Source: Variovorax paradoxus (GTDB lineage: Bacteria; Pseudomonadota; Gammaproteobacteria; Burkholderiales; Burkholderiaceae_C). From it: a stretch of DNA of 64,000 nucleotides. Below are positions 10,309-19,219 of this stretch, piece by piece; within the stretch, counting starts at the first letter, position 1; every line of letters starts with the position of its first letter. The stretch lies in the NCBI GenBank assembly GCA_016806145.1, contig CP063166.1, positions 5,456,001 through 5,520,000 on the forward strand, written 5' to 3'. The notes below the pieces were generated by a model. The model worked only from the letters and a program-made list of their open reading frames with translations, ran no database searches and was not told the origin of the DNA. The position numbers were made by a program, and so were the translations under genes.

Positions 10309-11256
10309 CTATTCGCCCAGCGTGCCGCTGTGCAGCGCGGCCTGGGCGAGCCACTCGGGCGTCTGCAGGAAGGCCAGCGCGGCCTCGAGGGCGCGCGAGG
10401 CCCGCACGCCGTCCTGGGTCATGAAGCCGATGGGGGTGAGGATCTCGGGCGCCACCAGCGGCAGGGCCTCGAGCTCGCGGTAGCTGCGCACGGCGGCCAC
10501 CATGGCGCCGGGCAGCACGCTGCTGACCGTGCCGGCGATGACGGCCAGCACGAGCGCGAGCACGGAGTTGGTCTCGATGGCCGGTGCCACGACGGTGCCG
10601 ACGGCTTCGCGCAGCGCCTGGTCGACGATGGCGCGGTTGTGCATGTCGGGCGTGAGCAGGCAAAGCGGCAGCGTCGCGGCCTCGGACCAGGCCAGGGGCT
10701 TGCCGATGCGCAGTTGGTCGTCGGAGGGCACGGCGGCCCGGCGCAAAAGAAAGTAGTGCTCGATGCTCTGCGGCCAGGCGGTGAGCTTGATGCCGGGCAT
10801 GTGCATGCGCTCGGTGTAGCCGAGCGCAAGATCGACCGAGAGGCTCTCGAGGCCGGTCTCGAGCTCCTGCGAACTCATGGAGATGACGCCGGGCACGATC
10901 CCCGGATGGCGCTGATGCAGCATGGCCGCGAAGCGCGAGAGCATGGGTATCGCCGTGGGCACGGCCGCCATGCGCAGGCTGCCACGCGGTTCTCCGGCCT
11001 CGCTGCGCAATTCCTGCAGCAGCACTTCGTTGTCGCGCAGCATGCGTTGCGCGGTGGCGAGCACGCGTTCGCCCTCGTGCGTGAGGCCGACGTAGACGCG
11101 GGCGCGCTTGACGATGACGACGCCGAATTCGGATTCGAGCGCGCGCAGGGCGTTGGACAGCGCGGGCTGGGTGATGTGGCAGGCGGCGGCGGCTCGGCCG
11201 AAATGCTTGTGTTCGCTGAGGGCTACGAGGTAGCGCATGGAGGCGAGTAGGTTCAT
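10309..11256 (-). CDS. LysR-family regulator beside the OFA transporter
   Basis: 315 residues. The N-terminal HTH (HFGRAAAACHITQPALSNALRALE) is standard LysR, followed by the effector domain with VPTAIPMLSRFAAMLHQRHPG. It resembles the regulators found beside formate dehydrogenase and OFA transporter genes in Burkholderiales; that assignment is by recognition and not tested. The start at 11256 (MNLLASMRYL) has an AAGGA site upstream. The transporter lies 140 bp downstream on the same strand with a palindrome in the gap. It is a candidate binder of both palindromes. Confidence 0.92.
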   Translation of the reverse strand: MNLLASMRYLVALSEHKHFGRAAAACHITQPALSNALRALESEFGVVIVKRARVYVGLTHEGERVLATAQRMLRDNEVLLQELRSEAGEPRGSLRMAAVPTAIPMLSRFAAMLHQRHPGIVPGVISMSSQELETGLESLSVDLALGYTERMHMPGIKLTAWPQSIEHYFLLRRAAVPSDDQLRIGKPLAWSEAATLPLCLLTPDMHNRAIVDQALREAVGTVVAPAIETNSVLALVLAVIAGTVSSVLPGAMVAAVRSYRELEALPLVAPEILTPIGFMTQDGVRASRALEAALAFLQTPEWLAQAALHSGTLGE

Positions 11257-11303
11257 CTCGCTGTCCTTGCTGGGTGGGGGAATCGGGTGCAGCGTCCGGG
11301 GCG

Positions 11304-11399
11304 CGTGCACAGGACAGCGGGTACTTCCCTCCGCGAATGTCCCCCGCCTTCGGCTCCTCCTTTATTTCGCTGCGGGAAGCACCCACTGCCCTGTGCACG
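11304..11399 (-). repeat. 96-bp self-complementary repeat element, copy 1
   Basis: 26-nt terminal arms (from CGTGCACAGG to its complement) pair with three mismatches, all of which become G-T/G-U pairs on the minus strand. The core between the arms shares most positions with copy 2, including TCCGCGAATGTCCCCCG and ATTTCGCTGC, and contains an inner small hairpin. It resembles REP/MITE-type intergenic elements. A role in mRNA ends or mobility is inference. Confidence 0.75.
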
Positions 11400-11442
11400 T
11401 AGGCGCAGTCGTTGTGCCGGCCGGTTCAACCGACCTGCCCCA

Positions 11443-11538
11443 GGCTCACGTCGATGGGGTACTCCCCGCAGCGAAATCAAGGAGGAGGCCGCAGGCCGGG
11501 GGACATTCGCGGAGGGGAGTACCCCGTCGGCGTGAGCC
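11443..11538 (+). repeat. 96-bp self-complementary repeat element, copy 2
   Basis: Inverted relative to copy 1 and the same length. The 25-nt arms (from GGCTCACG to its complement) pair with two mismatches that are G-U on the plus strand. The outer arm sequence differs from that of copy 1 but stays self-complementary, so the arms covary between copies. The inner stem reads GGGGTACTCCCC where copy 1 has GGGTACTTCCC. Confidence 0.75.
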
Positions 11539-11598
11539 CGCTCCCAGCCGCACCCCCGGCAGCAAGAAGCGCGACGAACCACCCCCCCGAAATCCATC

Positions 11599-12690
11599 CT
11601 AGGTACTCTTGCTCACCGTGATCGTCGGAAACTTCGCCGAGAAATCCTTGGCCTTCTCGGCAATGCCCACCGCCACCTGCAGCGCCACGGCACGGTAGAG
11701 CCCGGCGATCTCGCCCTCGGGATCGGCCACCACCGTGGGCTTGCCGCTGTCGGCCTGCAGCCGGATGTCGATCGACAAGGGCAGCGCGCCCAGGTAGGCC
11801 ATGCCGTCCTGCTCGGCCAGCTTCTTGCCGCCATCGGTACCGAAGATGTGTTCGACGTGGCCGCAGTTCGAGCACACGTGCACCGCCATGTTCTCGACCA
11901 GGCCGAGGATCGGCACGCCGACCTTCTCGAACATCTTGATGCCCTTCTTGGCGTCGAGCAGCGCGATGTCCTGCGGCGTGGTCACGATCACCGCGCCGGT
12001 CATCGGCACGCGCTGGCTCAGCGTGAGCTGGATGTCGCCGGTGCCCGGGGGCATGTCGACGATCAGGTAGTCGAGGTCCTTCCAGTTGGTCTGGCGCAGC
12101 AGCTGCTCGAGTGCCTGCGTGGCCATCGGGCCGCGCCAGATCATGGCCTGGTCGGCGTCGACCAGGAAGCCGATCGACATCACCTGCACGCCGTGGTTCT
12201 CCAGCGGCTCCATGGTCTTGTTGTCGACGCTCTCGGGGCGGCCCTCGATGCCCATCATCATCGGCTGGCTCGGGCCGTAGATGTCGGCGTCGAGCAGGCC
12301 CACGCGCGCGCCCTCGGCCGCCAGCGCCAGCGCCAGGTTGGCCGCGGTGGTGCTCTTGCCCACGCCGCCCTTGCCCGAGGCCACGGCCACGATGTTCTTC
12401 ACGTTGGGCATCAGCTGCACGCCGCGCTGCACCGCGTGGCTGATGACCTTGGTCGTGATGTTGACCGACACGTTGTCCACGCCCGGCACCGTCTTGGCCG
12501 CGGCCACCAGCGCCTTGCGCAGCGCCGCGTGCTGGCTCTTCGCGGGATAGCCGAGCTCGATGTCGAAGGACACGTCGCCCTCCGATATTTGCAGGTTCTT
12601 GAGCGCGCGGGTGGACACGAAGTCCTTGCCGGTGTTGGGGTCTGAGACGCTCTGGAGGGCGTTCGAGATCGCCTCGGGGGTGATGGCCAT
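11599..12690 (-). CDS. apbC: Iron-sulfur cluster carrier ATPase ApbC/Mrp
   Basis: 363 residues. An N-terminal MIP18/DUF59 domain (about 1-90) is followed by the deviant Walker A of the MRP/MinD family (SGKGGVGKS, about 106-113), DADIYGPSQP, and the cluster-binding CxxC in VHVCSNCGHVEHIFG. It binds a 4Fe-4S cluster at the dimer interface and passes it to apo-proteins. In many bacteria mrp lies next to and divergent from metG; here metG is divergent but 4 kb away with four genes between. No ribosome-binding irregularity seen. Confidence 0.96.
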   Translation of the reverse strand: MAITPEAISNALQSVSDPNTGKDFVSTRALKNLQISEGDVSFDIELGYPAKSQHAALRKALVAAAKTVPGVDNVSVNITTKVISHAVQRGVQLMPNVKNIVAVASGKGGVGKSTTAANLALALAAEGARVGLLDADIYGPSQPMMMGIEGRPESVDNKTMEPLENHGVQVMSIGFLVDADQAMIWRGPMATQALEQLLRQTNWKDLDYLIVDMPPGTGDIQLTLSQRVPMTGAVIVTTPQDIALLDAKKGIKMFEKVGVPILGLVENMAVHVCSNCGHVEHIFGTDGGKKLAEQDGMAYLGALPLSIDIRLQADSGKPTVVADPEGEIAGLYRAVALQVAVGIAEKAKDFSAKFPTITVSKST

Positions 12691-12766
12691 TGATCTAACT
12701 CCTGGAAGGCGGGTAGTCTAGTGCGCCCCGTCGGGGCCGACTCCCAACGCTTCGAATAACCGAAAA

Positions 12767-13984
12767 ATGCCAGAGACAAGCCCCGCGACGACCGGCCTGC
12801 TGCTCACCGGCGGTGGCGCCCGCGCCGCCTACCAGGTGGGGGTGCTGCAGGCCATCGCCGAGATCCGGCGCGCGGCCGGCGCCGCCGGTGGCGGCAACCC
12901 CTTCCCGGTCATCACCGGCACTTCGGCCGGCGCCATCAACGCGGCCGTGCTGGCCTGCGGCGCCGACGACTTCGATGCCGTGGTGGCCCACATCGCGCAG
13001 TTCTGGGGCGAGTTTCGCGCCGGCCAGGTCTACCGCGCCGACTCGCTGTCGGTCATCGGCAGCGGCGCGCGCTGGCGCATGCTGCTGGGCCTGGGGCGCT
13101 TCGCGGCCAACTGGATGCGCGTGAAGCCGCGCTCGCTGCTCGACAACACGCCGCTGTCGGAGATGCTCGAGCGCATGGTGCCGCTGGACCGCCTGCCGAA
13201 GCTGATGCAGCAGGGCCACCTGCGGGCGCTGGCGGTCACGGCCTCGAGCTACAGCTCGGGCGAGCACGTGACCTTCTTCGAATCGGGCACGCCGATGGCG
13301 CCCTGGGTGCGCTCGCAGCGGCTGTCGGTGGGCTGCCGCATCTCGCACGCCCACCTGCTGGCCTCGGCCGCGATCCCCTTCGTCTTTCCGGCCACGGCGC
13401 TGCCGATGGAGGGCCACACCGAGTACTTCGGCGACGGCTCGATGCGCCAGTCGGCACCGATCGCCGCGGCCATCCACCTGGGCGCGCAGCGCATCGTGGT
13501 CATCGGCGCGGGCCGCATGCACGAGCCGCGCGAGGCGCCCGCGCCCAACACCCACAGCGGCTATCCGACCATGGCGCAGATCGCGGGCCATGCGCTGTCG
13601 AGCATCTTCCTCGACGCGCTCGCGGTCGACATCGAGCGCCTGCGCCGCATCAACCACACGCTGGGCCTGATCCCCGAGGAGGCGCGCGCCGCGAGCGCGC
13701 TGCGCCCGATCGACCTGCTGGTGATCTCGCCCTCGGAACGCCTCGACGTGATCGCCGCGCGCCACGTCGACGCCCTGCCCGGCGCCGTGCGCCACCTGCT
13801 CGGCGGCTCGCAGGTCGCGGCCGACGTCAAGGGCGGCGCGCTCGCGAGCTACCTGCTGTTCGAGTCGGGCTACACGCGCGAGCTGATGGCGCTCGGGCAT
13901 GCCGATGCGATGCGGCAGCGCGAGGAGGTGCTGCGCTTCTTCGGTTGGGAGGAGACGAGGCAGCCCGAATCGATGGCCGCCTGA
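12767..13984 (+). CDS. Patatin-like phospholipase family protein
   Basis: 405 residues. Oxyanion-hole motif LTGGGARAAYQVGVLQ (about 13-28), nucleophile elbow GTSAG (Ser53) and the catalytic Asp in a DGS segment (EYFGDGSMRQSAP) form the Ser-Asp dyad of patatins. No signal peptide, so it is probably cytosolic or membrane-associated and acts on acyl lipids. The DG[GA] of most patatins reads DGS here, which is tolerated in the family. It is divergent from apbC and convergent with the yceH gene 11 bp away. Specific substrate unknown. Confidence 0.92.
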   Translation: MPETSPATTGLLLTGGGARAAYQVGVLQAIAEIRRAAGAAGGGNPFPVITGTSAGAINAAVLACGADDFDAVVAHIAQFWGEFRAGQVYRADSLSVIGSGARWRMLLGLGRFAANWMRVKPRSLLDNTPLSEMLERMVPLDRLPKLMQQGHLRALAVTASSYSSGEHVTFFESGTPMAPWVRSQRLSVGCRISHAHLLASAAIPFVFPATALPMEGHTEYFGDGSMRQSAPIAAAIHLGAQRIVVIGAGRMHEPREAPAPNTHSGYPTMAQIAGHALSSIFLDALAVDIERLRRINHTLGLIPEEARAASALRPIDLLVISPSERLDVIAARHVDALPGAVRHLLGGSQVAADVKGGALASYLLFESGYTRELMALGHADAMRQREEVLRFFGWEETRQPESMAA

Positions 13985-13995
13985 GCGCCGACCGC

Positions 13996-14676
13996 TCAGC
14001 CCTCCTCGGAAATCCCGAGCTCCGAGCACACCCGCCCGAGCAGCGCCTTGAGCTGCGCCACCTCGGTCTCGAGCCGCGCCACGTTGGCCTTGAGCGCCGC
14101 CACCTCGCCCAGCGAGACATCGTGCGCGGCGCGCGGCGCCTCGTAGCCGCCCGCGGGCGCGGGCTCCTCGGCCGGCGTGCCGCTCAGCAGGTGCGCCCAG
14201 CGGCTCTCGCGCGCGCCGGGCAGCCGTGCGAGCTTCACCACCAGTGCGCCGGCCGAACGCTCGGACAGCTCGTCGAGGAAGCCCTCGACCGAGGAGATGT
14301 CGGCGAAGTTGTGCATGCGGTCGCAGGCGATGCGCAGTTCGCCCGCGGTCTGCGGGCCGCGCAGCATCAGCACCGTGAGCAGGATCACCGACTGCGAGGG
14401 AATGCGCAGCACGCGGTCGATGTTGTGCTCGTAGCGCCAGGCGCGGCCGCCGCTGGTCTCGGCCACCAGGCTGTAGCCCTTGAGGCTGTCGATCGCGGCC
14501 TGCACCTGCGACTCGCTGAGCTCGAGCACCGGGTTGCGGCTGGTCTTCTGGTTGCAGCCCGACACCAGCGCGTTGAGCGTCAGCGGATAGCTGTCGGGCA
14601 CGGTGCGCTGCTTTTCGGCCAGCACGCCGAGGACGCGGGTTTCGACTAGGGACAGGACGGGCAGCGCAGTGGTCAT
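13996..14676 (-). CDS. YceH family protein (DUF480)
   Basis: 226 residues. The N-terminal segment LVETRVLGVLAEKQRTVPDSYPLTLNALV and SGCNQKTSRNPVLELSE are the hallmark of the YceH/DUF480 family, which has two winged-helix-like domains. A C-terminal coiled-coil stretch (EVAALKANVARLETEVAQLKALL) resembles the end of the E. coli homologue. No biochemical role is firmly known. It lies 31 bp downstream of the DUF2233 gene on the same strand, so they could be co-transcribed. Confidence 0.93.
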   Translation of the reverse strand: MTTALPVLSLVETRVLGVLAEKQRTVPDSYPLTLNALVSGCNQKTSRNPVLELSESQVQAAIDSLKGYSLVAETSGGRAWRYEHNIDRVLRIPSQSVILLTVLMLRGPQTAGELRIACDRMHNFADISSVEGFLDELSERSAGALVVKLARLPGARESRWAHLLSGTPAEEPAPAGGYEAPRAAHDVSLGEVAALKANVARLETEVAQLKALLGRVCSELGISEEG

Positions 14677-14707
14677 GGCTCGGCAGGAAAACGAAGGGGG
14701 ACGGGAT

Positions 14708-15436
14708 TCAGGGCGAAACGACCGCGAGTATGGGCCCGAGCTCGCGCACGAAGTCGCTGCGCCCGAGCGCGGTCGAATGCAGGGCCGAGACGGTGCCGTC
14801 GAGATAGAGCGCGTCGCGGCAGTGCAGCACGTCGCGGAAGTAGAGCGCGAACTCGTGGAAGTTCACGGGCGTCTCGCTGAGCACGAAGATCGCCGTGTGG
14901 CCCGACACGCCGACGCCGTTGCGGATCTTGCGCGAGGGCGAGTCGACGATGAACGAGCGATGCACCGCGCCATGGCGCAGCAGCAGCGGACCCGACTGGG
15001 TGGCGATCGACAGCCCGCGCAGCCGCGGCGCGAGCGCCGGGTACTCCGACGACTCGATCACGCGCGGGCCCTCGTCCGAGACCAGGAACACGCCGTTCGG
15101 CTGGAGGAAGAAATTGCCGGTGCCGGCCTCGAGGTTGAGCGGCGATTCCTCGCGGCCCTCGCGCACCAGCAGGCCCACGGGCGCGAAGTCGGCGTGGTAC
15201 ATGCCGGCATTCACCGCGAAGTCGAGCCGGCGCCCGCGCTCGGCCAGCCAGGCCTGCAGCCGGTCGAAGCGCTTGAAGGCGATGCCGCTGTCGTCGTTGA
15301 GGAACAGCGAGAGCCGGTCCTTGCGCAGGTCGATGCGCACCACCGTGTAGCGCGCCGGCTCGGCGCGCGCCGACGCGGCCAGGCCCAGCACGAGCCCCGC
15401 CACCAGCATCGACAGCCACAGCAGGCGCCTGGGCAT
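14708..15436 (-). CDS. Secreted phosphodiester glycosidase-like protein (DUF2233)
   Basis: 242 residues with a signal peptide (MPRRLLWLSMLVAGLVLGLA, cleavage near SARA). The mature part shows the family's landmarks: DFAVNAGMYHADFAPVGLLV, GNFFLQPNGVFLV, TQSGPLLLRHGAVH and LYLDGTVSALHS, the last matching the LDGGxS-type catalytic loop of NAGPA-like glycosidases. Exported to the periplasm; the substrate in bacteria is unknown. It starts 27 bp after the isocitrate dehydrogenase gene on the same strand and may be its operon partner. Confidence 0.88.
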   Translation of the reverse strand: MPRRLLWLSMLVAGLVLGLAASARAEPARYTVVRIDLRKDRLSLFLNDDSGIAFKRFDRLQAWLAERGRRLDFAVNAGMYHADFAPVGLLVREGREESPLNLEAGTGNFFLQPNGVFLVSDEGPRVIESSEYPALAPRLRGLSIATQSGPLLLRHGAVHRSFIVDSPSRKIRNGVGVSGHTAIFVLSETPVNFHEFALYFRDVLHCRDALYLDGTVSALHSTALGRSDFVRELGPILAVVSP

Positions 15437-15462
15437 CGGGATCGTCGCCGGTGCGGCGTGCC

Positions 15463-16494
15463 TCAGGCGTTCCGGATGCGCGCCACCAGTGCCTTGGTGA
15501 AGGCCTCGGTGCCGGCGCTGCCGCCCAGGTCGCCGGTGCGCACCTGGTCGATGTTGAGCGTGTCGTCGATGGCCTGGCGCAGGCGCGTGGCGAGTTCGGG
15601 CAGCTTGCAGTGATCGAGCATCAGCGCGGCCGCGAGCATCAGCGCGATCGGGTTCGCGATGCCCTTGCCCGCGATGTCGGGCGCCGAGCCGTGCACCGCC
15701 TCGAAGATCGCGGCATTGGTGCCGATGTTGGCGCCGGGCGCCATGCCCAGGCCGCCGACCAGGCCCGCCACCAGGTCCGACAGGATGTCGCCGAACAGGT
15801 TGGTGGTGACCAGCATGTCGAACTGCCAGGGGTTGAGCACCAGCTTCATCGCGCAGGCGTCGATGATGACCGTGTCGAGCTCGAACTGGCCCTTGTACTT
15901 CTTCTCGTAGAGGTCGAGGCCGGTCTCGAGGAAGATGCCCGTGAGCGCCTTCATGATGTTGGCCTTGTGCACGATCGTGACCTTCTTGCGGCCGGTGGCC
16001 ACGGCGGTCTGGAACGCGTACTCGAGGATGCGGCGGCTGCCCTGGCGCGTGTTGATGCCGGTGGCCATGGCCACGGCATGCGGGTCGCCGTCGATCGGCA
16101 CGTAGTGCTCGTGGCCGATGTACAGGCCCTCGAGGTTCTCGCGCACCACCATCAGGTCGATCTTGTCGAAGCGCCCGCCCGGGATGATGGTGCGCGCCGG
16201 GCGCAGGTTGGCGTAGAGCTCGAACTCCTCGCGCAGCCGCACGTTCGACGAGCGGTAGCCGCCGCCCGAGGGCGTCTCGAGCGGGCCCTTGAGCGCGAGC
16301 CGGGTGCGGCGGATGCTGTCGAGCGTGGCCGCGGGCAGCGGATCGCCCGAGGCCTTGACGCCGCCCAGGCCGGCGATCTGGCGGTCCCATTCGAAGGGCG
16401 CCTTCAGCGCGTCGAGCGCGGCCAGCGTGGCGTCGACGATCTCGGGGCCGATGCCGTCGCCGGGGATCAGGGTTGCGGGAATGGGGGTGGTCAT
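15463..16494 (-). CDS. NAD-type isocitrate dehydrogenase (isocitrate/isopropylmalate dehydrogenase family)
   Basis: 343 residues. N-terminal IPGDGIGPE (10-18), the substrate-binding SSNVRLREEF region with the Ser-x-Asn-x3-Arg pattern that marks isocitrate as substrate, ELYANLRPAR, the Lys/Tyr region and the metal-binding FGDILSD are all present. The length matches the short NAD-dependent monomer type and is shorter than NADP Icd (about 415). It oxidatively decarboxylates isocitrate to 2-oxoglutarate in the TCA cycle. Isopropylmalate or tartrate dehydrogenase activity is less likely given the SxN motif. Confidence 0.86.
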   Translation of the reverse strand: MTTPIPATLIPGDGIGPEIVDATLAALDALKAPFEWDRQIAGLGGVKASGDPLPAATLDSIRRTRLALKGPLETPSGGGYRSSNVRLREEFELYANLRPARTIIPGGRFDKIDLMVVRENLEGLYIGHEHYVPIDGDPHAVAMATGINTRQGSRRILEYAFQTAVATGRKKVTIVHKANIMKALTGIFLETGLDLYEKKYKGQFELDTVIIDACAMKLVLNPWQFDMLVTTNLFGDILSDLVAGLVGGLGMAPGANIGTNAAIFEAVHGSAPDIAGKGIANPIALMLAAALMLDHCKLPELATRLRQAIDDTLNIDQVRTGDLGGSAGTEAFTKALVARIRNA

Positions 16495-16757
16495 GAGGGG
16501 CGCCCTTGGTCGAGGAATGGGGAGTCGCGGCCGCCGGGGCGCGCGGAGGCCGAAGAATAACGCCGGGCCCATGGCATCGCCTTGACGAGGCCCGGCGCCG
16601 CGAGGGTCATTCCCGGGCCGGTCACCGGGACACGGCGGGGTGCGGCATGGGGTCGATGCTCCCATCGAACCCGCCGGAACGCGGCGCCACCTAAAATGCC
16701 CGGTTCTCCCGCTGCGTCGCTTCCGACGCTCCCGCAACTCCGAAAGCGCCTCCCCCG

Positions 16758-18854
16758 ATGTCCGCCCCGCGCAAGCTCTTCGTCACCACCGCCCTGCCGT
16801 ACGCCAACGGCAAGTTCCACATCGGCCACATGATGGAGTACATCCAGGCCGACATCTGGGTGCGGAACCAGCGAATGAACGGTGCCGACGTCAACTTCGT
16901 CTGCGCCGACGACGCGCACGGCGCGGCGATCACCATCGCGGCCGACAAGGCCGGCGTCACGCCGCAGGCCTTCGTGGCCGAGATCGCCGCGGGCCGCAAG
17001 CAGTACCTCGACGGCTACCACATCGCCTTCGACAACTGGCACTCGACCGACGGCCCCGAGAACCACCAGCTGGCGCAGGACATCTACCGCGACCTGCGCG
17101 CCAACGGCCTGATCAGCACCAAGAGCGTCGAACAGTTCTACGACCCCGAGAAGGGCATGTTCCTGGCCGACCGCTTCATCAAGGGCGAGTGCCCGAACTG
17201 CCACTCGAAGGACCAGTACGGCGACAACTGCGAGGTCTGCGGCGCGGTCTACGCGCCCACCGAGCTGATCAACCCCTACTCGGCGCTGTCGGGCGCCAAG
17301 CCCGAGCTGCGCAGCTCCGAGCACTTCTTCTTCAAGCTGTCCGACCCGCGCTGCGAGGCCTACCTCAAGGAATGGACCGCCGCGCCCGGCCACGTGCAGC
17401 CCGAGGTGCAGAACAAGATCCGCGAGTGGCTCTACAAGGACGACGAGGGCAAGGGCGGCCTCGGCGACTGGGACATCAGCCGCGACGCGCCCTACTTCGG
17501 CATCGAGATCCCCGATGCGCCGGGCAAGTACTTCTACGTCTGGCTCGACGCGCCCGTGGGCTACCTGGCCTCGCTCAAGAACCTGCTCGACAAGCGCTGC
17601 ATCGAACTGGGCGGCGACGGCATCTCGTACACCGAGTACATGGCCGACCCCGAGCTCGAGCAGGTGCACTTCATCGGCAAGGACATCATCACCTTCCACA
17701 CGCTGTTCTGGCCCGCGATGCTGCACTTCAGCGGCCGCAAGGCGCCCGACGCGGTCTACGTGCACGGCCACCTGACGGTGAGCGGCGAGAAGATGAGCAA
17801 GAGCCGCGGCACCGGCATCGACCCGCTCAGGTACCTGTCGCTGGGCCTCAATGCCGAGTGGCTGCGCTACTACATCGCGGCCAAGCTCAACGGCCGCAAC
17901 GAGGACATCGACTTCAACCCCGAGGACTTCGTCGCGCGCGTCAACAGCGACCTGGTGGGCAAGTACATCAACATCGCGAGCCGCGCGGCCGGCTTCATCG
18001 GCAAGCGCTTCGGCGGCAAGCTGGGCGCGGTGTCGGCCGATGGCGACGCGCTGCTGTTCGCGCTGCGCGAGGCGGCCGGCGAGGTCCACGCGCTCTACGA
18101 CGGTCGCGACTATGCACGCGCGCTGCGCGAGGTGATGGCGCTGGCCGACAAGGTCAACGAGTACGTCGACCAGAACAAGCCCTGGGAACTGGCCAAGAAG
18201 GAAGGCGCCGAGGCGCGTCTGCACGACGTCTGCACGGTCTGCATCGAGGCCTTCCGCCTGCTCACGCTGTACCTCAAGCCGGTGCTGCCGGCGCTGGCCG
18301 CGAACGTCGAGGCCTTCCTCAAGATCGCGCCGCTCGCCTGGACCGATGCCGCGCAGGCGCTGCCCGCGGGCCATGCGATCGGCGAGTACAAGCACCTGAT
18401 GCAGCGTGCCGACGCCAAGGTGGTCGACCAGCTGTTCGATGCGCCCGAGCCGGTGGCCGCCCCCGCCGCCGCACCCGCGGCGGATGCGCTGCCCGGCGGC
18501 GAGGCCATCGCGCCCACCATCGGCATCGACGACTTCGTGAAGATCGACCTGCGCATCGCGAAGATCGTGGCCTGCGAGAAGGTCGAGGGCTCGACCAAGC
18601 TGCTGCGCCTCACGCTCGACGCGGGCGAAGGCAAGACCCGCAACGTGTTCAGCGGCATCGCCTCGGCCTATCAGCCCGAGCAGCTCGTGGGCAAGCTCAC
18701 GGTGCTGGTCGCGAACCTCGCGCCGCGCAAGATGAAGTTCGGCGTCAGCGAAGGCATGGTGCTCGCCGCCAGCCACGCCGACGAGAAGGCCCAGCCGGGC
18801 ATCCACGTGCTCGAGCCCTGGCCCGGCGCCACGCCCGGCATGCGCGTGCGCTGA
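16758..18854 (+). CDS. metG: Methionine-tRNA ligase
   Basis: 698 residues. HIGH motif in [12 protein letters not shown] near residue 20, the zinc knuckle CPNC...CEVC in the connective peptide, the KMSKS loop ([10 protein letters not shown]) and the anticodon domain are in order. An alanine/proline-rich linker then leads to the C-terminal EMAP-II/Trbp111-like tRNA-binding domain ([12 protein letters not shown], about 590-698), so this is the long dimeric form. A TAAAAT hexamer at 16692-16697 is a reasonable -10 box. Upstream, the IDH gene is divergent. The small lipoprotein gene follows after 29 bp. Confidence 0.97.
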   Translation: MSAPRKLFVTTALPYANGKFHIGHMMEYIQADIWVRNQRMNGADVNFVCADDAHGAAITIAADKAGVTPQAFVAEIAAGRKQYLDGYHIAFDNWHSTDGPENHQLAQDIYRDLRANGLISTKSVEQFYDPEKGMFLADRFIKGECPNCHSKDQYGDNCEVCGAVYAPTELINPYSALSGAKPELRSSEHFFFKLSDPRCEAYLKEWTAAPGHVQPEVQNKIREWLYKDDEGKGGLGDWDISRDAPYFGIEIPDAPGKYFYVWLDAPVGYLASLKNLLDKRCIELGGDGISYTEYMADPELEQVHFIGKDIITFHTLFWPAMLHFSGRKAPDAVYVHGHLTVSGEKMSKSRGTGIDPLRYLSLGLNAEWLRYYIAAKLNGRNEDIDFNPEDFVARVNSDLVGKYINIASRAAGFIGKRFGGKLGAVSADGDALLFALREAAGEVHALYDGRDYARALREVMALADKVNEYVDQNKPWELAKKEGAEARLHDVCTVCIEAFRLLTLYLKPVLPALAANVEAFLKIAPLAWTDAAQALPAGHAIGEYKHLMQRADAKVVDQLFDAPEPVAAPAAAPAADALPGGEAIAPTIGIDDFVKIDLRIAKIVACEKVEGSTKLLRLTLDAGEGKTRNVFSGIASAYQPEQLVGKLTVLVANLAPRKMKFGVSEGMVLAASHADEKAQPGIHVLEPWPGATPGMRVR

Positions 18855-18883
18855 ATCCCGCGTTCTCCCGAAGAGGTACCGCC

Positions 18884-19102
18884 ATGACGACACCGCTGCC
18901 GATGTTCTTTCGCGCCACCCTCGCGGCGGCGCTGCTGGCCGCGCTCGGCGGCTGCGCGGTGGTCTCGGTGGCGAGCACCGCGGTCAGCGTGACCGCGGGC
19001 GCCGTGGGCCTCGCGGCCGACGCGGCGATCGGCACCGCGCGCATCACCGGCAAGGCGGTGGGCGCTGCGGCCGATGCGGTGATTCCGGACAGCGGCAAAT
19101 AG
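18884..19102 (+). CDS. Small predicted lipoprotein
   Basis: 72 residues. Hydrophobic signal followed by a lipobox ending at Cys24 (LGGC). The rest is Ala/Val/Gly-rich with repeated VSxAST/VSVTAGAVGLAADA-like hydrophobic stretches of the kind seen in NF012230-like short lipoproteins. An AAGAGG site precedes the ATG. It lies downstream of metG on the same strand and just before a REP-like palindrome. Function unknown. Confidence 0.75.
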   Translation: MTTPLPMFFRATLAAALLAALGGCAVVSVASTAVSVTAGAVGLAADAAIGTARITGKAVGAAADAVIPDSGK

Positions 19103-19135
19103 GCGCCGCCTTTCATACCGGTCGATCGAAAAGAA

Positions 19136-19195
19136 CCGTTCGGGCTGAGCCTGTCGAAGCCTCGCGCGGCGCTTCGACAAGCTCAGCGTGAACGG
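19136..19195. repeat. REP-like palindrome with CTGAGC-TGTCGAAGC core
   Basis: Two 25-nt arms (19136-19160 and 19171-19195) match as inverted repeats at 22 of 25 positions around a 10-nt loop; they read CCGTTC..GCTGAGC.TGTCGAAGC. This core motif is a widely dispersed intergenic palindrome in proteobacterial genomes. It lies between the convergent lipoprotein and LuxR-type genes and is followed by ATTTT, so it could also stop transcription. Confidence 0.8.
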
Positions 19196-19219
19196 ATTTT
19201 CGTGACCCGCAACTGAATA

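Larger units (their letters stand above)
11257..11598. other. Gene-free interval holding two inverted repeat elements
   Basis: This 342-bp stretch between the LysR start and the apbC stop has no supported gene. It is mostly taken up by two 96-bp self-complementary elements in opposite orientation (11304-11399 and 11443-11538), separated by 43 bp that include a small CCGGCCGG palindrome. Confidence 0.75.
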
